Part shown: in pieces, positions 12,501 through 22,884 of the stretch
How the letters are laid out: every line of letters starts with the position of its first letter
Position numbering within the stretch: position 1 is the first letter of the stretch
NCBI RefSeq assembly: GCF_000003195.3
Contig: NC_012878.2
Location: 22,774,071-22,838,070, forward strand
Reading direction: 5' to 3'
Origin: Sorghum bicolor
Lineage: Eukaryota; Streptophyta; Magnoliopsida; Poales; Poaceae
DNA: 64,000 bases
Made by a program: the position numbers and the translations under genes
Notes under the pieces: model-generated
Seen by the model: the letters and a program-made list of their open reading frames with translations, nothing else
The model's database searches: none
Told to the model about the DNA's origin: nothing

Positions 12501-12792
12501 CACAGATCCAAAGAAAAATTCTCGGCTGTAAAGGGGATTCTGTTTGTTTCTGCGTTAATAAGATCAGTGGGATCTAGATCTCCTAACGGACCAAGACATT
12601 GGAGATGTGGCCGATCGGTAGGGATGACAATTTTATTAGACAGATCCTAATGGTTTTGAGGGTAAAGAGAAGAACAAAAAAAAAGGAGGAAGAATGTTCA
12701 GTAAAATAAATTGCGGATGAACAGGGATGTGAGAAAAAGCACAAAAGGTGGAGTGAAGAACTGACCTCAGGAACGGTGAAGTTGATGGCCAT
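9519..12792 (-). pseudogene. Antisense six-exon gene in Tat1: plant-mobile-domain-like protein with coiled-coil tail
   Basis: Exons read on the minus strand: 12792-12766 (ATG, nine codons), 12646-11190, 11082-10911, 10832-10454, 10378-10290 and 10214-9519. Every intron starts GT and ends AG, is 75-119 bp long, and joins in phase (0, 2, 0, 1, 0). Exon 2 holds a Trp-rich region resembling the plant mobile domain (aminotransferase-like) family, found both in host nuclear proteins and in transposons. Exon 4 is Pro/Ser/Gln-rich with basic KRQR-type patches. Exon 6 is predicted coiled coil ending in TGA at 9519. Three in-frame stops disable it: TAG 11894-11896, TAG 10305-10307 and TAA 9981-9983. 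The family call is from recognition of the sequence type. The role is unknown; a captured host gene is plausible. Confidence 0.75.
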
Positions 12793-12938
12793 CTTGAAGA
12801 GGATGACTGAGGGCTTCGGAGTTGGTGAAGAAGGGACTTCGTTGGAGATCTTGGAGCTCTCGAACAGCGCCGCCGCCGGGAAAGTGGATTTGGAGCTGTG
12901 GAATGATGTGATGGGGAAGGAGTACCCGAGAAGGAACT

Positions 12939-12945
12939 ATTTATA
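12939..12945 (-). promoter_or_regulatory. TATA box of the antisense gene
   Basis: On the minus strand the sequence reads CCTATAAATAG, about 150 bp upstream of the ATG at 12792, in a GC-richer leader with GCC-type triplets. The position and match to the plant TATA consensus support independent transcription against the retroelement. The start site is not shown by sequence alone. Confidence 0.6.
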
Positions 12946-13430
12946 GGACAAAACGTGCAAGGGCAAATCTGACTTATCTCTTCGCCGTATCCGTGAAATC
13001 CGAGGGTACTCAGGTAGATATGGTAACTGTTCGCATGGTAATCAAGGGATTGTGCAGGTGATTTGACAGGAAGCGGTCATTATCCAGAGATATTTTACTA
13101 TGCGGGATCTCCTGGTCGGTCCATCGGCAGCGCCTTGTAACCGTAATGTTGTCGATGGGCGAATGAAGTGGAGATAGCCGTTTGGGAGGATAAGATATGG
13201 ACGTCCTGGTCAGTCCATCGGCAAGTCCCTGTAACGGTAATATTGCCGATGGGCGTTTAAAGTGGAGGTGCCCGTTTGGGAAGTTGAGGATTTCGAGGAA
13301 TCTGCGAAGGAGTCAGATCAGGGTTGTTTGGATTAAGGCTGTCGGTTACCAAATTGAGAGAATTAATTACGGAAAGGCATCATTTACTGCGAAGAATTTC
13401 GGAGCATTAATGCTTTCATACTCCGAAATT
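12946..13430. other. Region between antisense-gene promoter and Tat1 PPT
   Basis: No gene is supported here. The stretch has repeated phrases around ggtccatcggca and gttgtcgatggg, roughly 100 bp apart near 13110-13170 and 13210-13260, which look like an imperfect tandem duplication. Several GCCGAT words occur. It may contain upstream control sequence for the antisense gene. Confidence 0.5.
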
Positions 13431-13440
13431 GGGGGGCATG
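13431..13440 (+). other. Polypurine tract of Tat1
   Basis: A run of six G with flanking A lies directly before the LTR start TGTTGACACC, the normal position for the plus-strand primer. Confidence 0.75.
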
Positions 13441-14132
13441 TGTTGACACCGTTTTTGGGCACGTGTCCATAATCGGTAGAGTGTAGGTCAGCAGGACAAG
13501 ACGGCAGTACTTGATCTACAGATTGAGTTGCCGATGAGGATAGTTGCCGATGGAGGGATAGCTGAACGTGACCAAGTCCATAGGTAATGATGTGTTTGTG
13601 TCGATGGCTACAACAAGGCAGTCTGCCGATGATGCGGGGGAAGGACTTGGAAGTTGCCGATCGGCTTGTGGAGGTGTTCCAGTTTGTCACGGGAGGATGT
13701 TTTTATGTTTTCCTTAGTTATTTAAATCGTTTTGTGCACGGATTCTGTTTAAATTTGGAATTTGAGTTCTAGTCGTGTCTGGTTGTAGCTCTTTGGGCAG
13801 GGTATAAATGTAGACCCTAGAGCCTTGTAAATCGATAAATCAATCAAACACCAGTTTTTACTCATATTCCAGTATCTACTATTTCGACGACTTCGTCATA
13901 CTTTTTCCTTTTTACTATGAGTTCTTAGGAATTCGTCGACTTAAGCTCGGCGTGTTCTCAAGTTCCGCGTGAATACCTCTTGGCCGTGGCATCCGGGCGC
14001 ATCGCTGTTGTCGGGACGAAAGTATTCGAGTTATCACCTTTGCCGATAGTAAGGTCAAATCGGCTGGCACGCCTTAACGTTTAAGTCGGGTATTAGCCCT
14101 TTGTGTTTGCAGATCCAGCTTTTGCATCAACA
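13441..14132 (+). repeat. 3' LTR of Tat1 (692 bp)
   Basis: It begins TGTTGACACCGTTTTTGG and ends TTTTGCATCAACA, matching the termini of the LTR at 60705-61399. The R/U5-proximal half is much more similar between the two than the U3 half, which has diverged by substitutions and indels, so they are relatives rather than a pair. A TATA box (TATAAAT) is at 13803-13809. GCCGAT words recur in the U3 half. Confidence 0.9.
13803..13809 (+). promoter_or_regulatory. TATA box in Tat1 LTR
   Basis: GGTATAAATGTAGACCC is conserved in the second Tat LTR at 61069-61075, at the same place relative to the LTR end. This marks the likely U3/R promoter. Confidence 0.65.
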
Positions 14133-14456
14133 GGTTCTTAGGTACGCCAATCGATAGTTCATGAATGAAGAAGTAATATAACTGCAAGTGGACAGAACTA
14201 TCGTTGTAGCATTTCAACCCGTGAGTATTCAAGGGTGTCGAATTTATAATTCCCGTAGGAAGGCAAAGGGATCAAACATGGTGTAAACATGATTACTTAT
14301 TGAATGCTTGGTAGACATGGAGTAAACAGGAATAAACATGATATTCAAGATAGTGGACACACATTGGATCAACCTCAAGGATAAAATATAAGAGAAATAA
14401 TAAATAAAGAATAAAGAAATCCCCGTAACTTTATTGCCAGGTCATAGATCGAGCAC
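14133..14456 (-). repeat. Probable Athila-like LTR fragment flanking Tat1
   Basis: No gene is visible. Near 14190-14270 the pattern gcaag..gcac, then agcattt and an ATTTATAATT block, resembles a block shared by the LTRs of elements B, C and D (GCAAGCGCACRGATA, then GCATTTCAC, then TATCGTATTTATA). This suggests Tat1 landed in an Athila-like LTR, as Tat2 did at 60704. Similarity is partial and the call is tentative. Confidence 0.45.
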
Positions 14457-14556
14457 NNNNNNNNNNNNNNNNNNNNNNNNNNNNNNNNNNNNNNNNNNNN
14501 NNNNNNNNNNNNNNNNNNNNNNNNNNNNNNNNNNNNNNNNNNNNNNNNNNNNNNNN
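14457..14556. other. Assembly gap (100 N)
   Basis: Exactly 100 unknown bases, the conventional size for a gap of unknown length. Features on either side need not be adjacent in the genome. Confidence 1.
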
Positions 14557-14970
14557 GATACCCGCACATCCACTAATTCCCCCATACTGATTCCTGCCTC
14601 CAGGGGTGCGCCCGCACCAGGGTGTGCCTACACCAGGGTGCGCCCGCACCTTGGGTGGGTCCCCCTGGCCACCGCCTTCACGTGGTCAGTTTGGCTCTGG
14701 GTCTGGATCTCTCCCGTGGTTACGATCAGGCCTAGTTCTGCGTTGTTCGGGCCTTTCTCTATTTTCTTGATTTGTGCATTTCTGAATACGTCTTTTGGTA
14801 CTTTGTGGTTTGGCACATTTTCACTTGTTGCACTATAATTCCTACAAAATATAATCACTATCGTACAAGTGGAACTTGTTAGTAATAAAATGCATGTGTG
14901 TATATAATATAATTGCTTCTTCTCCTTTTGGATCAAGTTGGCAGTTTATGATTGATCTATAATCACTGCC
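14557..14970. other. Unassigned sequence with a triple hairpin repeat
   Basis: No gene is supported. It contains three 14-bp hairpins in a 16-bp tandem repeat at 14605-14650. The rest is AT-rich and resembles LTR sequence, but no family could be fixed. Confidence 0.5.
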
Positions 14971-15195
14971 AACACCGAGTCAGTGCTAGCCTCCTCAGCA
15001 GGTCTTGAGACTCCAGCGGTGACTCAGACAGCCACACAGCCCACAGAGCAGACCCGGACCACTTCTCCAGCTCGTGCAATCTTAGAGGGTCACTCCACGT
15101 CCTCAGAGTCTACAGCCGATGGCACCGATGATGTAGCTCAGTTCGAGGCCATGCCATGAGACTCCTCTACTCCACCTCCACCTCCTTCGTCTTAG
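14971..15195 (+). pseudogene. C-terminal tail of a Ser/Thr/Pro-rich ORF of a SIRE-like copia element
   Basis: A frame from about 14971 is open for some 60 codons. It is rich in Thr, Ser, Ala, Gln and Pro and ends at TGA 15158-15160, with a proline run and TAG (15193-15195) shortly after in the same frame. It lies 450 bp before the copia PPT, where SIRE/Maximus elements can carry an extra env-like ORF after pol. Only the tail remains, so identity is uncertain. Confidence 0.35.
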
Positions 15196-15633
15196 GTTTT
15201 TGGCGCTTGATGCTAAAGGTTGAGAGAGAGCTTAGAGTATGATAGATAGTGGGAGCTAGAGAGAGGGCTTTGATTATTTTGTGTGTCACTTTATGCATCA
15301 TGTTTACCTTTCATGCACTTGTGTGAGATACTTTCATTTGTGAGATACACTTTTATGGTTGTGAGACATGACTTGTGCTTCATTGTGATTTATTTATGTC
15401 ATGTGGTTGGCTCATATTTCTTTGCTTTCGCGATTTTGCTCTGATTTATTATGAGTCATATGTTGTTATATCCTGTTGTATACATCTCACATATTTGGAT
15501 GCAGTATGGTAGACTTGGTTGATAAAAGCATGCCTAATCCCCTTGTCCTCTTATTGTCTCATGCTTATAGAAACCAAGTCATTTGAAAACCTCACTTCTT
15601 TCAAACTCGAGGTCATTGTCATCAATCACCAAA

Positions 15634-16305
15634 TAGGGGGAGATTGAAAAGCATCTCGCCCCCAATGAGTTTTGGTGATTAATGACAATGTTGATTACTA
15701 TGACTAATGTGTGTTTTGGAGCGGCAAAGTCATTAGTGTTAGGCCATGGTAATAGGTACTCGATGGACAGGGATGTTCATGCCTAATTAATAGTGGAAAT
15801 CGTTTCAGTTTTTAAAGGATGGTTGGACATCTTCAATACTAGACTAGGTCTAAGTGCCATATGGTGAAGAAGGGCACTTAGAGTAGTTTAGGACTTTGTT
15901 TTCCTATGACCGTAGTATTAAGAGGACATTAAATAAGTAGCTTGACCTAGGCAAGGCTTTAGGTTTAGGTGTGGTGCACACTTGGTGAACCTAGCACTAG
16001 GCAACTCAGAGATAGTCCTTAGATCGAGAGGAACAAACTTCATTTTAGAGAGATCGCGTTTCGACGAAGTTTGGGTGCCTAAGTAGGCACCGGACACAGC
16101 ATCAGACGCTATGTGAGTGCGTCAGGTGAGGTTGACACGAGTTAGAGTGACTGGGTGCCTAGGGTTAGGCACCGGACGCTCGCACCGGACTCACCAGTGA
16201 GTGTCTGGTCCTACACCTAGGGAGGTCTGCATTTGACCTAGGCATCAGACGCTAGCACCGGACTCACTGGGTAGCATCCGGTCCTAAACCCAGGGAGGGT
16301 GTAAG
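15634..16305 (+). repeat. PPT and partial 3' LTR of a SIRE/Maximus-like copia element
   Basis: AAATAGGGGGAGAT precedes an LTR starting TGAAAAGCATCTCGCC at 15645. The phrase gttttggtgattaatgacaa just inside the LTR is typical of grass SIRE-type copia LTRs. The LTR carries degenerate direct repeats built around CACCGGACGCT and CACCGGACTCAC at 16090-16290. It is cut at 16305 by element B. Its continuation was not recognised on the far side of B, where the junction is rearranged. Confidence 0.65.
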
Positions 16306-17644
16306 TGTTGACACTTGCTAACACCACTTGAATACTAGGTTGTCATCCCCAGCATGGAACTAGAGTGTACTATGGTATTTATACGCACATAGATAATATG
16401 CAAGCGCACAGATACCATTGAAGCTTTTACCCGGTTAAAGGTTTTATCGTATCCACAGGGAAACGGGAGAACCGACTACGCTCTAACTTAACCAAGATAG
16501 ATAGATAGGTGTAAATAGGAAAGATGATAGAATTAAATAAGAACAATATTAAAGGTAAGATAACAATAGGTGGTAATATGGGAATAGAAAGTAGAGCAAT
16601 TCTAGTATATGGGCGATGGTAGCAGAATAGAGAGGATAACTATGGTTTCTCTACTTCAAAGGGGTATGTCTATGTCTGGGACGAACCACGTGATAAGAGT
16701 ACACCACAAAGGATGCTTATCCTTAGGCCGATAAACCCTACCTGTCCTGCTAACGAGAGGTGGACTACAGAGGACCAACGTAACTGTCACCTACGCGGCC
16801 TACCACACGATCCAGCTAGACAGGGGATGTCCACAAGTAATCTAGATCTAAGCACCTCGCTTACACCTATACTACAACTCTCACCTATAGCATCCTATAG
16901 ATTAGAATACTCAAAAGAGTTGTGAACCAGAACATACATGATTAGTAATTGCATAATGAATTAGAAGTAGATTACCAGAGTCATCCCATGAGCAAGCTTG
17001 ATTAGAGGTTGATCATGACGAAGTACAACCGGAGGAAGAACCGACAGGCCGGCCTCTCCTCTAATCCTCCTTCGCTCTCCGTCTTGCTACTATCTAGATC
17101 TACTCTAGTCTAGAGAAGAGAGGAGAGCTCTCATCTCTAAACCCTAGCTTTTGCTCTGTCTATGAATAATGAATAATGATCAAGGGGTGTCTCCTCCAGG
17201 GGCTAGGGGGTCTGGTTTTATAGTCCCCTCAAGTGAACCTGGGCCGTCAGATCAAACCGACATAGATTGAACGGTTATTCTTGATCCTTTAGGTCGGTGG
17301 AGATCTCCCGAGAGAAAGAGTCCTGATTGGCCTCCAGAGGTGGGCGGGCGCCCAGGGAAACAGGGCGGGCGCCCTGCCTCTGGCACCTCTCGGCCTCCGC
17401 TTCCTTCCCATGGCTTCTAGAGTCTTCTAGATGTAAGATAATTGCGCGGCACGTTGATATCTCTATGTAATCCTGACGTGTGGGCCTTTCTTCCGTATTT
17501 CCTGATAACCCCCTGCAGAAATAGACAAACACCAAAACTCGTGGAATTCTGTCAGATAAAACCCTAAGTCTAGATGTTGATTTCATTTGGATCCTTTTCT
17601 TTGTTTATTTGATAATTAAATTTGATACTTAAGGACCGTCAACA
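16306..17644 (-). repeat. 3' LTR of element B (1339 bp)
   Basis: On the plus strand it runs from TGTTGACACTTGC to GGACCGTCAACA, a terminal inverted repeat built on TGTTGAC. It contains the two-box motif at 17342-17353 and 17363-17374 and a reverse-strand TATA box at 17216-17222. The PPT (reverse complement of AACTCCCCCAAGCTT) lies just inside at 17645. Confidence 0.88.
17216..17374 (-). promoter_or_regulatory. LTR promoter of B: TATA box with twin GC boxes upstream
   Basis: On the minus strand GGGCGCCCGCCC occurs twice, 21 bp apart (17363-17374 and 17342-17353), followed about 120 bp downstream by ACTATAAAAC (TATA at 17216-17222). The same pair with the same spacing occurs in the LTRs of C and D. 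The promoter role is inferred from position. Confidence 0.6.
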
Positions 17645-20600
17645 AACTCCCCCAAGCTTACCTCTTGCTCGTCCCTAAGCAAGGATAGACTCAGCAATGG
17701 ATCAGAAGTTGTTGCAATATCTTAAAAATTTGACGGTACACATGCTTTTCAATAAGATCTCATCTCTAAGTTAGAGTAAACTGTCAAGAACTAAAACTTA
17801 CTTTAACTTTCACCATGGGACTTGCAACTGTCACTTCTGTCTTGAGTAGTTAAAAGATAGAACAGTCTAGCCAAGTGCCATGTCTCTTATTCTTGATCAG
17901 CTATAGCTCTCGAGTTTTTGCAGATTTTTAAATAAAACTCAGAGATTCCTTGTATGACTCTCTAAATCTCTCTTTTGTGGTATTTCTGGATCCTTACCAA
18001 GGCAGTGATGGTATATGCCTTCTCTCAAGATATATGGTATTTGTGGTATAAGGCATAGTGACATTGCCTTCTCTCTCACCCTACTCTAATAAGGCTTTAA
18101 TATCTGGAGCTCATAGGTGGGAGACAGCTAATACATACTTACAAGACATTTATTGCATAGTCAAACCATGGATCCAAAGAAACAAATCAATAAACCAAAT
18201 CAAGATGTGCATGTGTGGCAAATGAATGTTGTATGGTGATGATGGTGATAACAATGGTGAAAGTCTAATTCTACTTTTGCTCTTTTGAGGGGATACATAC
18301 CTTCCTTGCTTTTTGAAACTTTATGAGGAGAATGAGATGCTCTTCTTTTTCTTTCCTCTCAGGTGGGTATCTTGTACCCCTAATTCTACTGTCGGACACT
18401 TGTCCATTTTTACCTCTCGTCTCACTTTTTCTTTCTTTCGAGGTTCCGGGCACTTGCCCCTTTTTATTTCCTCGTTTTTTTTCTTTTCTTTTCATTTCTC
18501 TTTTTTTTCAGAGCACTCATCTCTTGAGATAATATAGCAAGTGGTAGTAGCAAGATAACTTGAGCATTTATTTCGCAAGGGAAAACAGAAATATTTTTTG
18601 CTATTCTCTTCCAGATTAGGAGTAGAATATTTTTGGGTGGTTTTGGATATGGACATGGATGGATATATGTGGATGGTACTTCTGGAGTAGAAGTAGCATA
18701 TATGAGTGAACGTGCAAGTGAATCTTGATTTAACCACATGACAAGCTCCTAAGGGTCTACACAGCTTGACAACACTCAATGCTCATAAGCAGCAAATAGT
18801 AAATGTGTGGCTCAAAGTCTAGCAAACATGTATATATGGCTGTGGTAGGAATTTAAACTCTCATCATATAGGAACTCATCATGCAATATTTTAAAGATTT
18901 TTCAAAGATAAAATTCTCTAGAATTCTAGCATCTCTAGGAACAGATAAACAGCAGCTCAACCTTCCCATATCATATCCGTTAACAACTTAGATTTCAGAT
19001 CAAGTTTTCATCCCACAAGTTTAGATCTAGAGCAAGCTTTAAATTATAACAGTTATGTCTAAACTTGAGAGAGAACTTTAAATTTGCAAATTAGGCAGAG
19101 CAACTATTCATCATATCCATGCTAGAGTATTATTATTAAGATTCAGATTAGCATAGCCACTTTATTTATTTATTAAACACACTAAGCAAAAGATATATAT
19201 GTATAAACACAAAATCTTTATTTGGTTTTTCATAGTTATGTATATCTATATTTTAATACAGTATAAGTATAAAGATAGATAGATAGAAATACTTATCGGG
19301 ATAAATGGGGGTGCTCTCCCCCAAGCTGAATTTTGACGTAATTTCCCTTGATGTAGCTAGCAGGTGGCAGAGGTGTATTTGAGAGTCAGCAGCATTCTAA
19401 CAGCGATTAGAATGTCCTCCGTCTGCTAGTCTTCTTGTTTCTTAAATCCTGTGGAGGTCAAATAGACAACAAAGCTTGTGGAACTGATTAAGTGTTAGCA
19501 TAAATATCTAGCCTTCATCATGTAGAGCTTCCTCAATAAATATTACTCCCTGTTTTTATATTTTTATTTTATAAAGCAGAAAAGAAATATTTATTTTATT
19601 TTTATGCCACCACAGTGAAGGTACTTATGGGTTTTATGCCACTCGTATACATGGGGCTTAGTATTTTTTAACATTTTTATTTTCTTTTCAAGATAGCATG
19701 ATTAACTAATAATCTATTTAAGGAAAGTAAATAATTAAAGGGAAAAGGGAATGCAGAAAGGATAAATATGGATAACTACTGATCTTACCTTTCGGCGAGG
19801 GTTCAATGTTTTAAGTCTTCTTAACAAGACTTCTCACCGTGTTCATTCTTCAGGTGCGTCATTTGATTCAGGTGCGGACCTTGACGTCTGCACCTCTTGA
19901 TACGGTGTCACCTATGTTCTTCGTTTGCCCAGCAGTTCGAAGTGCGGCGTTGGCAGCATCCTGCTCAGTGTGTTTGTGATCGTAGATCCAGGTCCTTCAC
20001 TTGGTAGAGTCTGGGAGTTATAAAACTCCTCCATGTTTTGCTCGAAGTGTACCTGCTCATAGAGGCAAGGCGGAGATCAAGTGCATGGGCCCTATTGGTG
20101 GAAAACACCAACAGAACCAAAAGTGTATTTGTTCTTGTCTAACCTTAAGCATAGTGAGCAAGACAAAGTTGATGGATGAAAAGTTCATGAGTGTAGCACT
20201 TATAACACTTGCCGGATCAGATCGCTCAACCTAATGGAAAGATAATCTATCTATATATATGCCTTTTTCTTAATATCTTCCCAAAGATTAAATGTGTAAC
20301 ATTTTAGCTCATATGGTTAGGAGTGTGGGATCATAGAGGTAGTACTAAGAACAAAGATTAAAGAACTAAACATGATGAATCAGTTGGTTGGTTAATTTGG
20401 AGTTATAAATCATACATGTTTGTCTCTTTATTTATGTGAACGCCAGAACCAAGGAGAAGCTTATAAATGTGATAAGGTGTTACCTTACTTGAAGAGTGAT
20501 GGTACAGTATCACCTTGTGGAAGCTTTCCTTTCTTAGCGGTTGTGCATCGTGTTTGTGGCACCCACCATGGATCATCTCTCTATGATGAATGAGCTATGT

Positions 20601-21352
20601 CCTTCTTGTGCAAATTGTTAAACTTCATGTGTCACTCTCTTCGTCTCTGATGTGAGTTTATCTCAGGACTTCCCAAATCGATATTGAAAGTTTTTCTGCA
20701 GGGGTTAGTCCGACAAAAATATACCAATGTCTACACAAGCAGTTTTTAGTTCAATAACCGAACTAGACTCCATGTCTAATCAGATTAAGGAAGGCTGTTT
20801 AACCTAAGCACCATGCTTAATTTAAAAGCCAATAGAAGTATGTGCAGTACTTCTAAACTAACACTTACTAGTAAATAGACAAAGGTAGCATGACAGCATT
20901 TATGGAGATATACTCAAGTGGAGATGAAGTAGTGTGATTAGTATTTAACAAATTGAGCATGTCTTAAAGGTAGGGACAACCAACAAAGCAACATGGCAAA
21001 GGATGTTTTTATGTAAAGTACTCCCCCAAGCTTCAATTTTGCAGAATTCAAGTTTGGATGAATTTAATTCAATGTTGTATGATGATTGGTTGGACATACC
21101 TTGTACTTGCTTATCATTCATCCGATCTTCTTGCTCCAATCCTGGAAAGGTTAGTGACAAGAATACCCGAAGGAATATTTTTACAATTATCCTTATATGC
21201 TCAATACACAAGGTAATGTTGCAAATAATTAAAAACTCATGTTACGATCTGATCAGTGCTTATTTTAGGACACCAAGCTTGTCCTTGGGAAACCATCAAT
21301 TTATGTCCGCAAAGTGGTTTCCCTTCCAACGCTGACCTATATCAAGATCAAC
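17645..21352 (-). other. Non-coding interior of element B
   Basis: No gene is supported. The first bases, read on the minus strand, end in the PPT AAGCTTGGGGGAGTT next to the LTR. A conserved hairpin cluster lies at 18365-18459. The sequence is closely matched by element C (47522 onward) and in part by element D. The protease remnants of C at 49730-50764 have no counterpart here, because the corresponding stretch near 19790-20080 is much shorter. Confidence 0.7.
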
Positions 21353-22724
21353 TCAACGAGATCTGCAATATTTATTATAGACATATGCATCGACAACCGC
21401 CCTTTTAAAGTTTTTATAAATAGAAAGGAAAAGGGGGTTGGAGATCTCAAATGTGGTAATGTTGGAGAGACCAATAGATTGGGAAGATGTTTCATATGAG
21501 CATGGAGTAAATGAAGTGGTTATGAAATAAATTCTATGCTCATTAATGTTATCTTCGTCTCCAATCTGAATGTTCAGAGTTTCTCTAAGATTGGTCTCAC
21601 CTATGTCCTCTTCTGTAGTTGGATGAACCTCATCTTCAAAGGGAGTGAAGAACTCACCATTTGAAATTGAGCCAAAGTCAGAATCCATTAAGGGTTCTTC
21701 CTTATCCATCCATTCTACACATTCTAGCCATTTAGAACTTGTGATCAGGAAAGGGGAGGTGTTAGAAATTTCTATATGGCTTAGCTCTCCTTCACTTGAT
21801 ATGTCATCCTCGACTTCTTCATAACAGGAACCAGGACATTCTCTAAGAGAACCATTATTGCGAGGATTTTAATTATCCCTGCTTGAAGGTCTCTTATGGA
21901 ACCAGAAGTCTAAACCATCAGCATCTGAAAGATTTAAGGTCGGAATTCCTTCCTCACGTGGAGAATTTTGGGGTATTGATGGTTTAGGATCGATAGCTAA
22001 AGTTTGGGATTGAAGTGGTTGTGATCTGGCTATCGAAACTTCTTCTTTTTGTCTAGGAACTGGTTCTGTCTCTTTCTCAGGGATATAAAAGCTAGGAGAC
22101 TTTCCACTTAATAAATCAATTAAATTCCAAGCTTCACTAATAGGTAGGTGATAGAAGGATCCTCTAGAGGCTGTATTGAAGGTTTGCTTATTTTCCCCCA
22201 CTAAGGCCCTCAAAAAAGTGAATTAGAAGAACTTCTTCTGGAACAGAAAGCTTTGGGCCAGTGAGAGTAAGGTTAATAAAGTGGTCCCATGATTTCCTAA
22301 GAGATTCTTCTTCTAGTTGTCTAAAAGAAATAATCTCACGCCGAAGTTCCGCTACTTTGGAGATTGGAAAATATTTAGAAAGAAAACTACTATATAACTC
22401 CTTCCAATCTCCATGAGCACTCCCTATTTTGAGTTTGTACCAGTGTCTAGCTTTTCCCGTTAAAGAGAACGGAAAGAGCTTCCATTTAAGGGTCTCATCG
22501 GACATGCCTTCTATGCGAAGGAGGTCACAGACTCGATAAAACTCTCTTAGGTGTGTGTATGGGTTTTCCTCACCTTCTCCTGAGAAAGGTTGTTTTTGAA
22601 CAAATTCTATGTATTCGGGGTCTATCTCAAAACTAGATGCTATGATAGGCTTTGAAGATTTTGGTGGTTCGAGATGTGTGCCCATAGGTCTATGAAATTC
22701 ATAGATAGACATGTTTGAATTCAT
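21353..22724 (-). pseudogene. Gag remnant of element B (Athila-like)
   Basis: The N-terminal part (22724-22188) matches the plant retrotransposon gag domain, with the FPFSLTGKARHWY and KYFPISKV patterns. This capsid part would form the particle. A frameshift near 22190-22213 moves to a second frame that stays open to 21353 except for one TAA at 21869-21871. The C-terminal part is acidic and lacks any visible zinc knuckle or protease. The start is the ATG at 22722-22724, about 135 bp from the primer site. Confidence 0.8.
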
Positions 22725-22858
22725 GATAGACCAGAGATCAAGGATTAGACAAGAAGAAAGATTAGCAGAGATGAGGCAAAGGATAAAAGGAATATATATA
22801 TATATTATATTTTTTTAGAAAATGATTAAGCTAGTTCGTAGTCAACTCAGCAACCGTT

Positions 22859-22876
22859 TCCCCGGCAACGGCGCCA
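22859..22876 (-). other. Primer-binding site of B, tRNA-Asp type
   Basis: The plus strand reads TCCCCGGCAACGGCGCCA, identical to the 3' end of plant tRNA-Asp including CCA, so the minus strand can pair with that tRNA over 18 nt. It lies 8 bp from the LTR at 22885. Athila-like elements are known to use this primer. Confidence 0.88.
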
Positions 22877-22884
22877 AAAATGCT

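Larger units (their letters stand above)
6756..14132 (+). mobile_element. Tat1: Tat/Retand-type Ty3/gypsy element, right half
   Basis: The pol frame starts mid-RT at the boundary with element A and continues through RNase H, a second (archaeal-type) RNase H and integrase. A reverse-strand gene, a G-run PPT and a 692-bp LTR follow. A second RNase H domain between RNase H and integrase is a hallmark of the Tat lineage. A long extra region 3' of integrase, sometimes with antisense ORFs, is also known for this lineage. The 5' LTR, gag and first half of RT lie left of element A, outside the window. Confidence 0.9.

Noticed and set aside
18271..18739. Lys/Arg/Glu-rich and Phe/Ser-rich ORFs
   Set aside because: Produced by T-rich low-complexity sequence; the same in element C at 48141-48668. 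The hairpins there are the better explanation of conservation.
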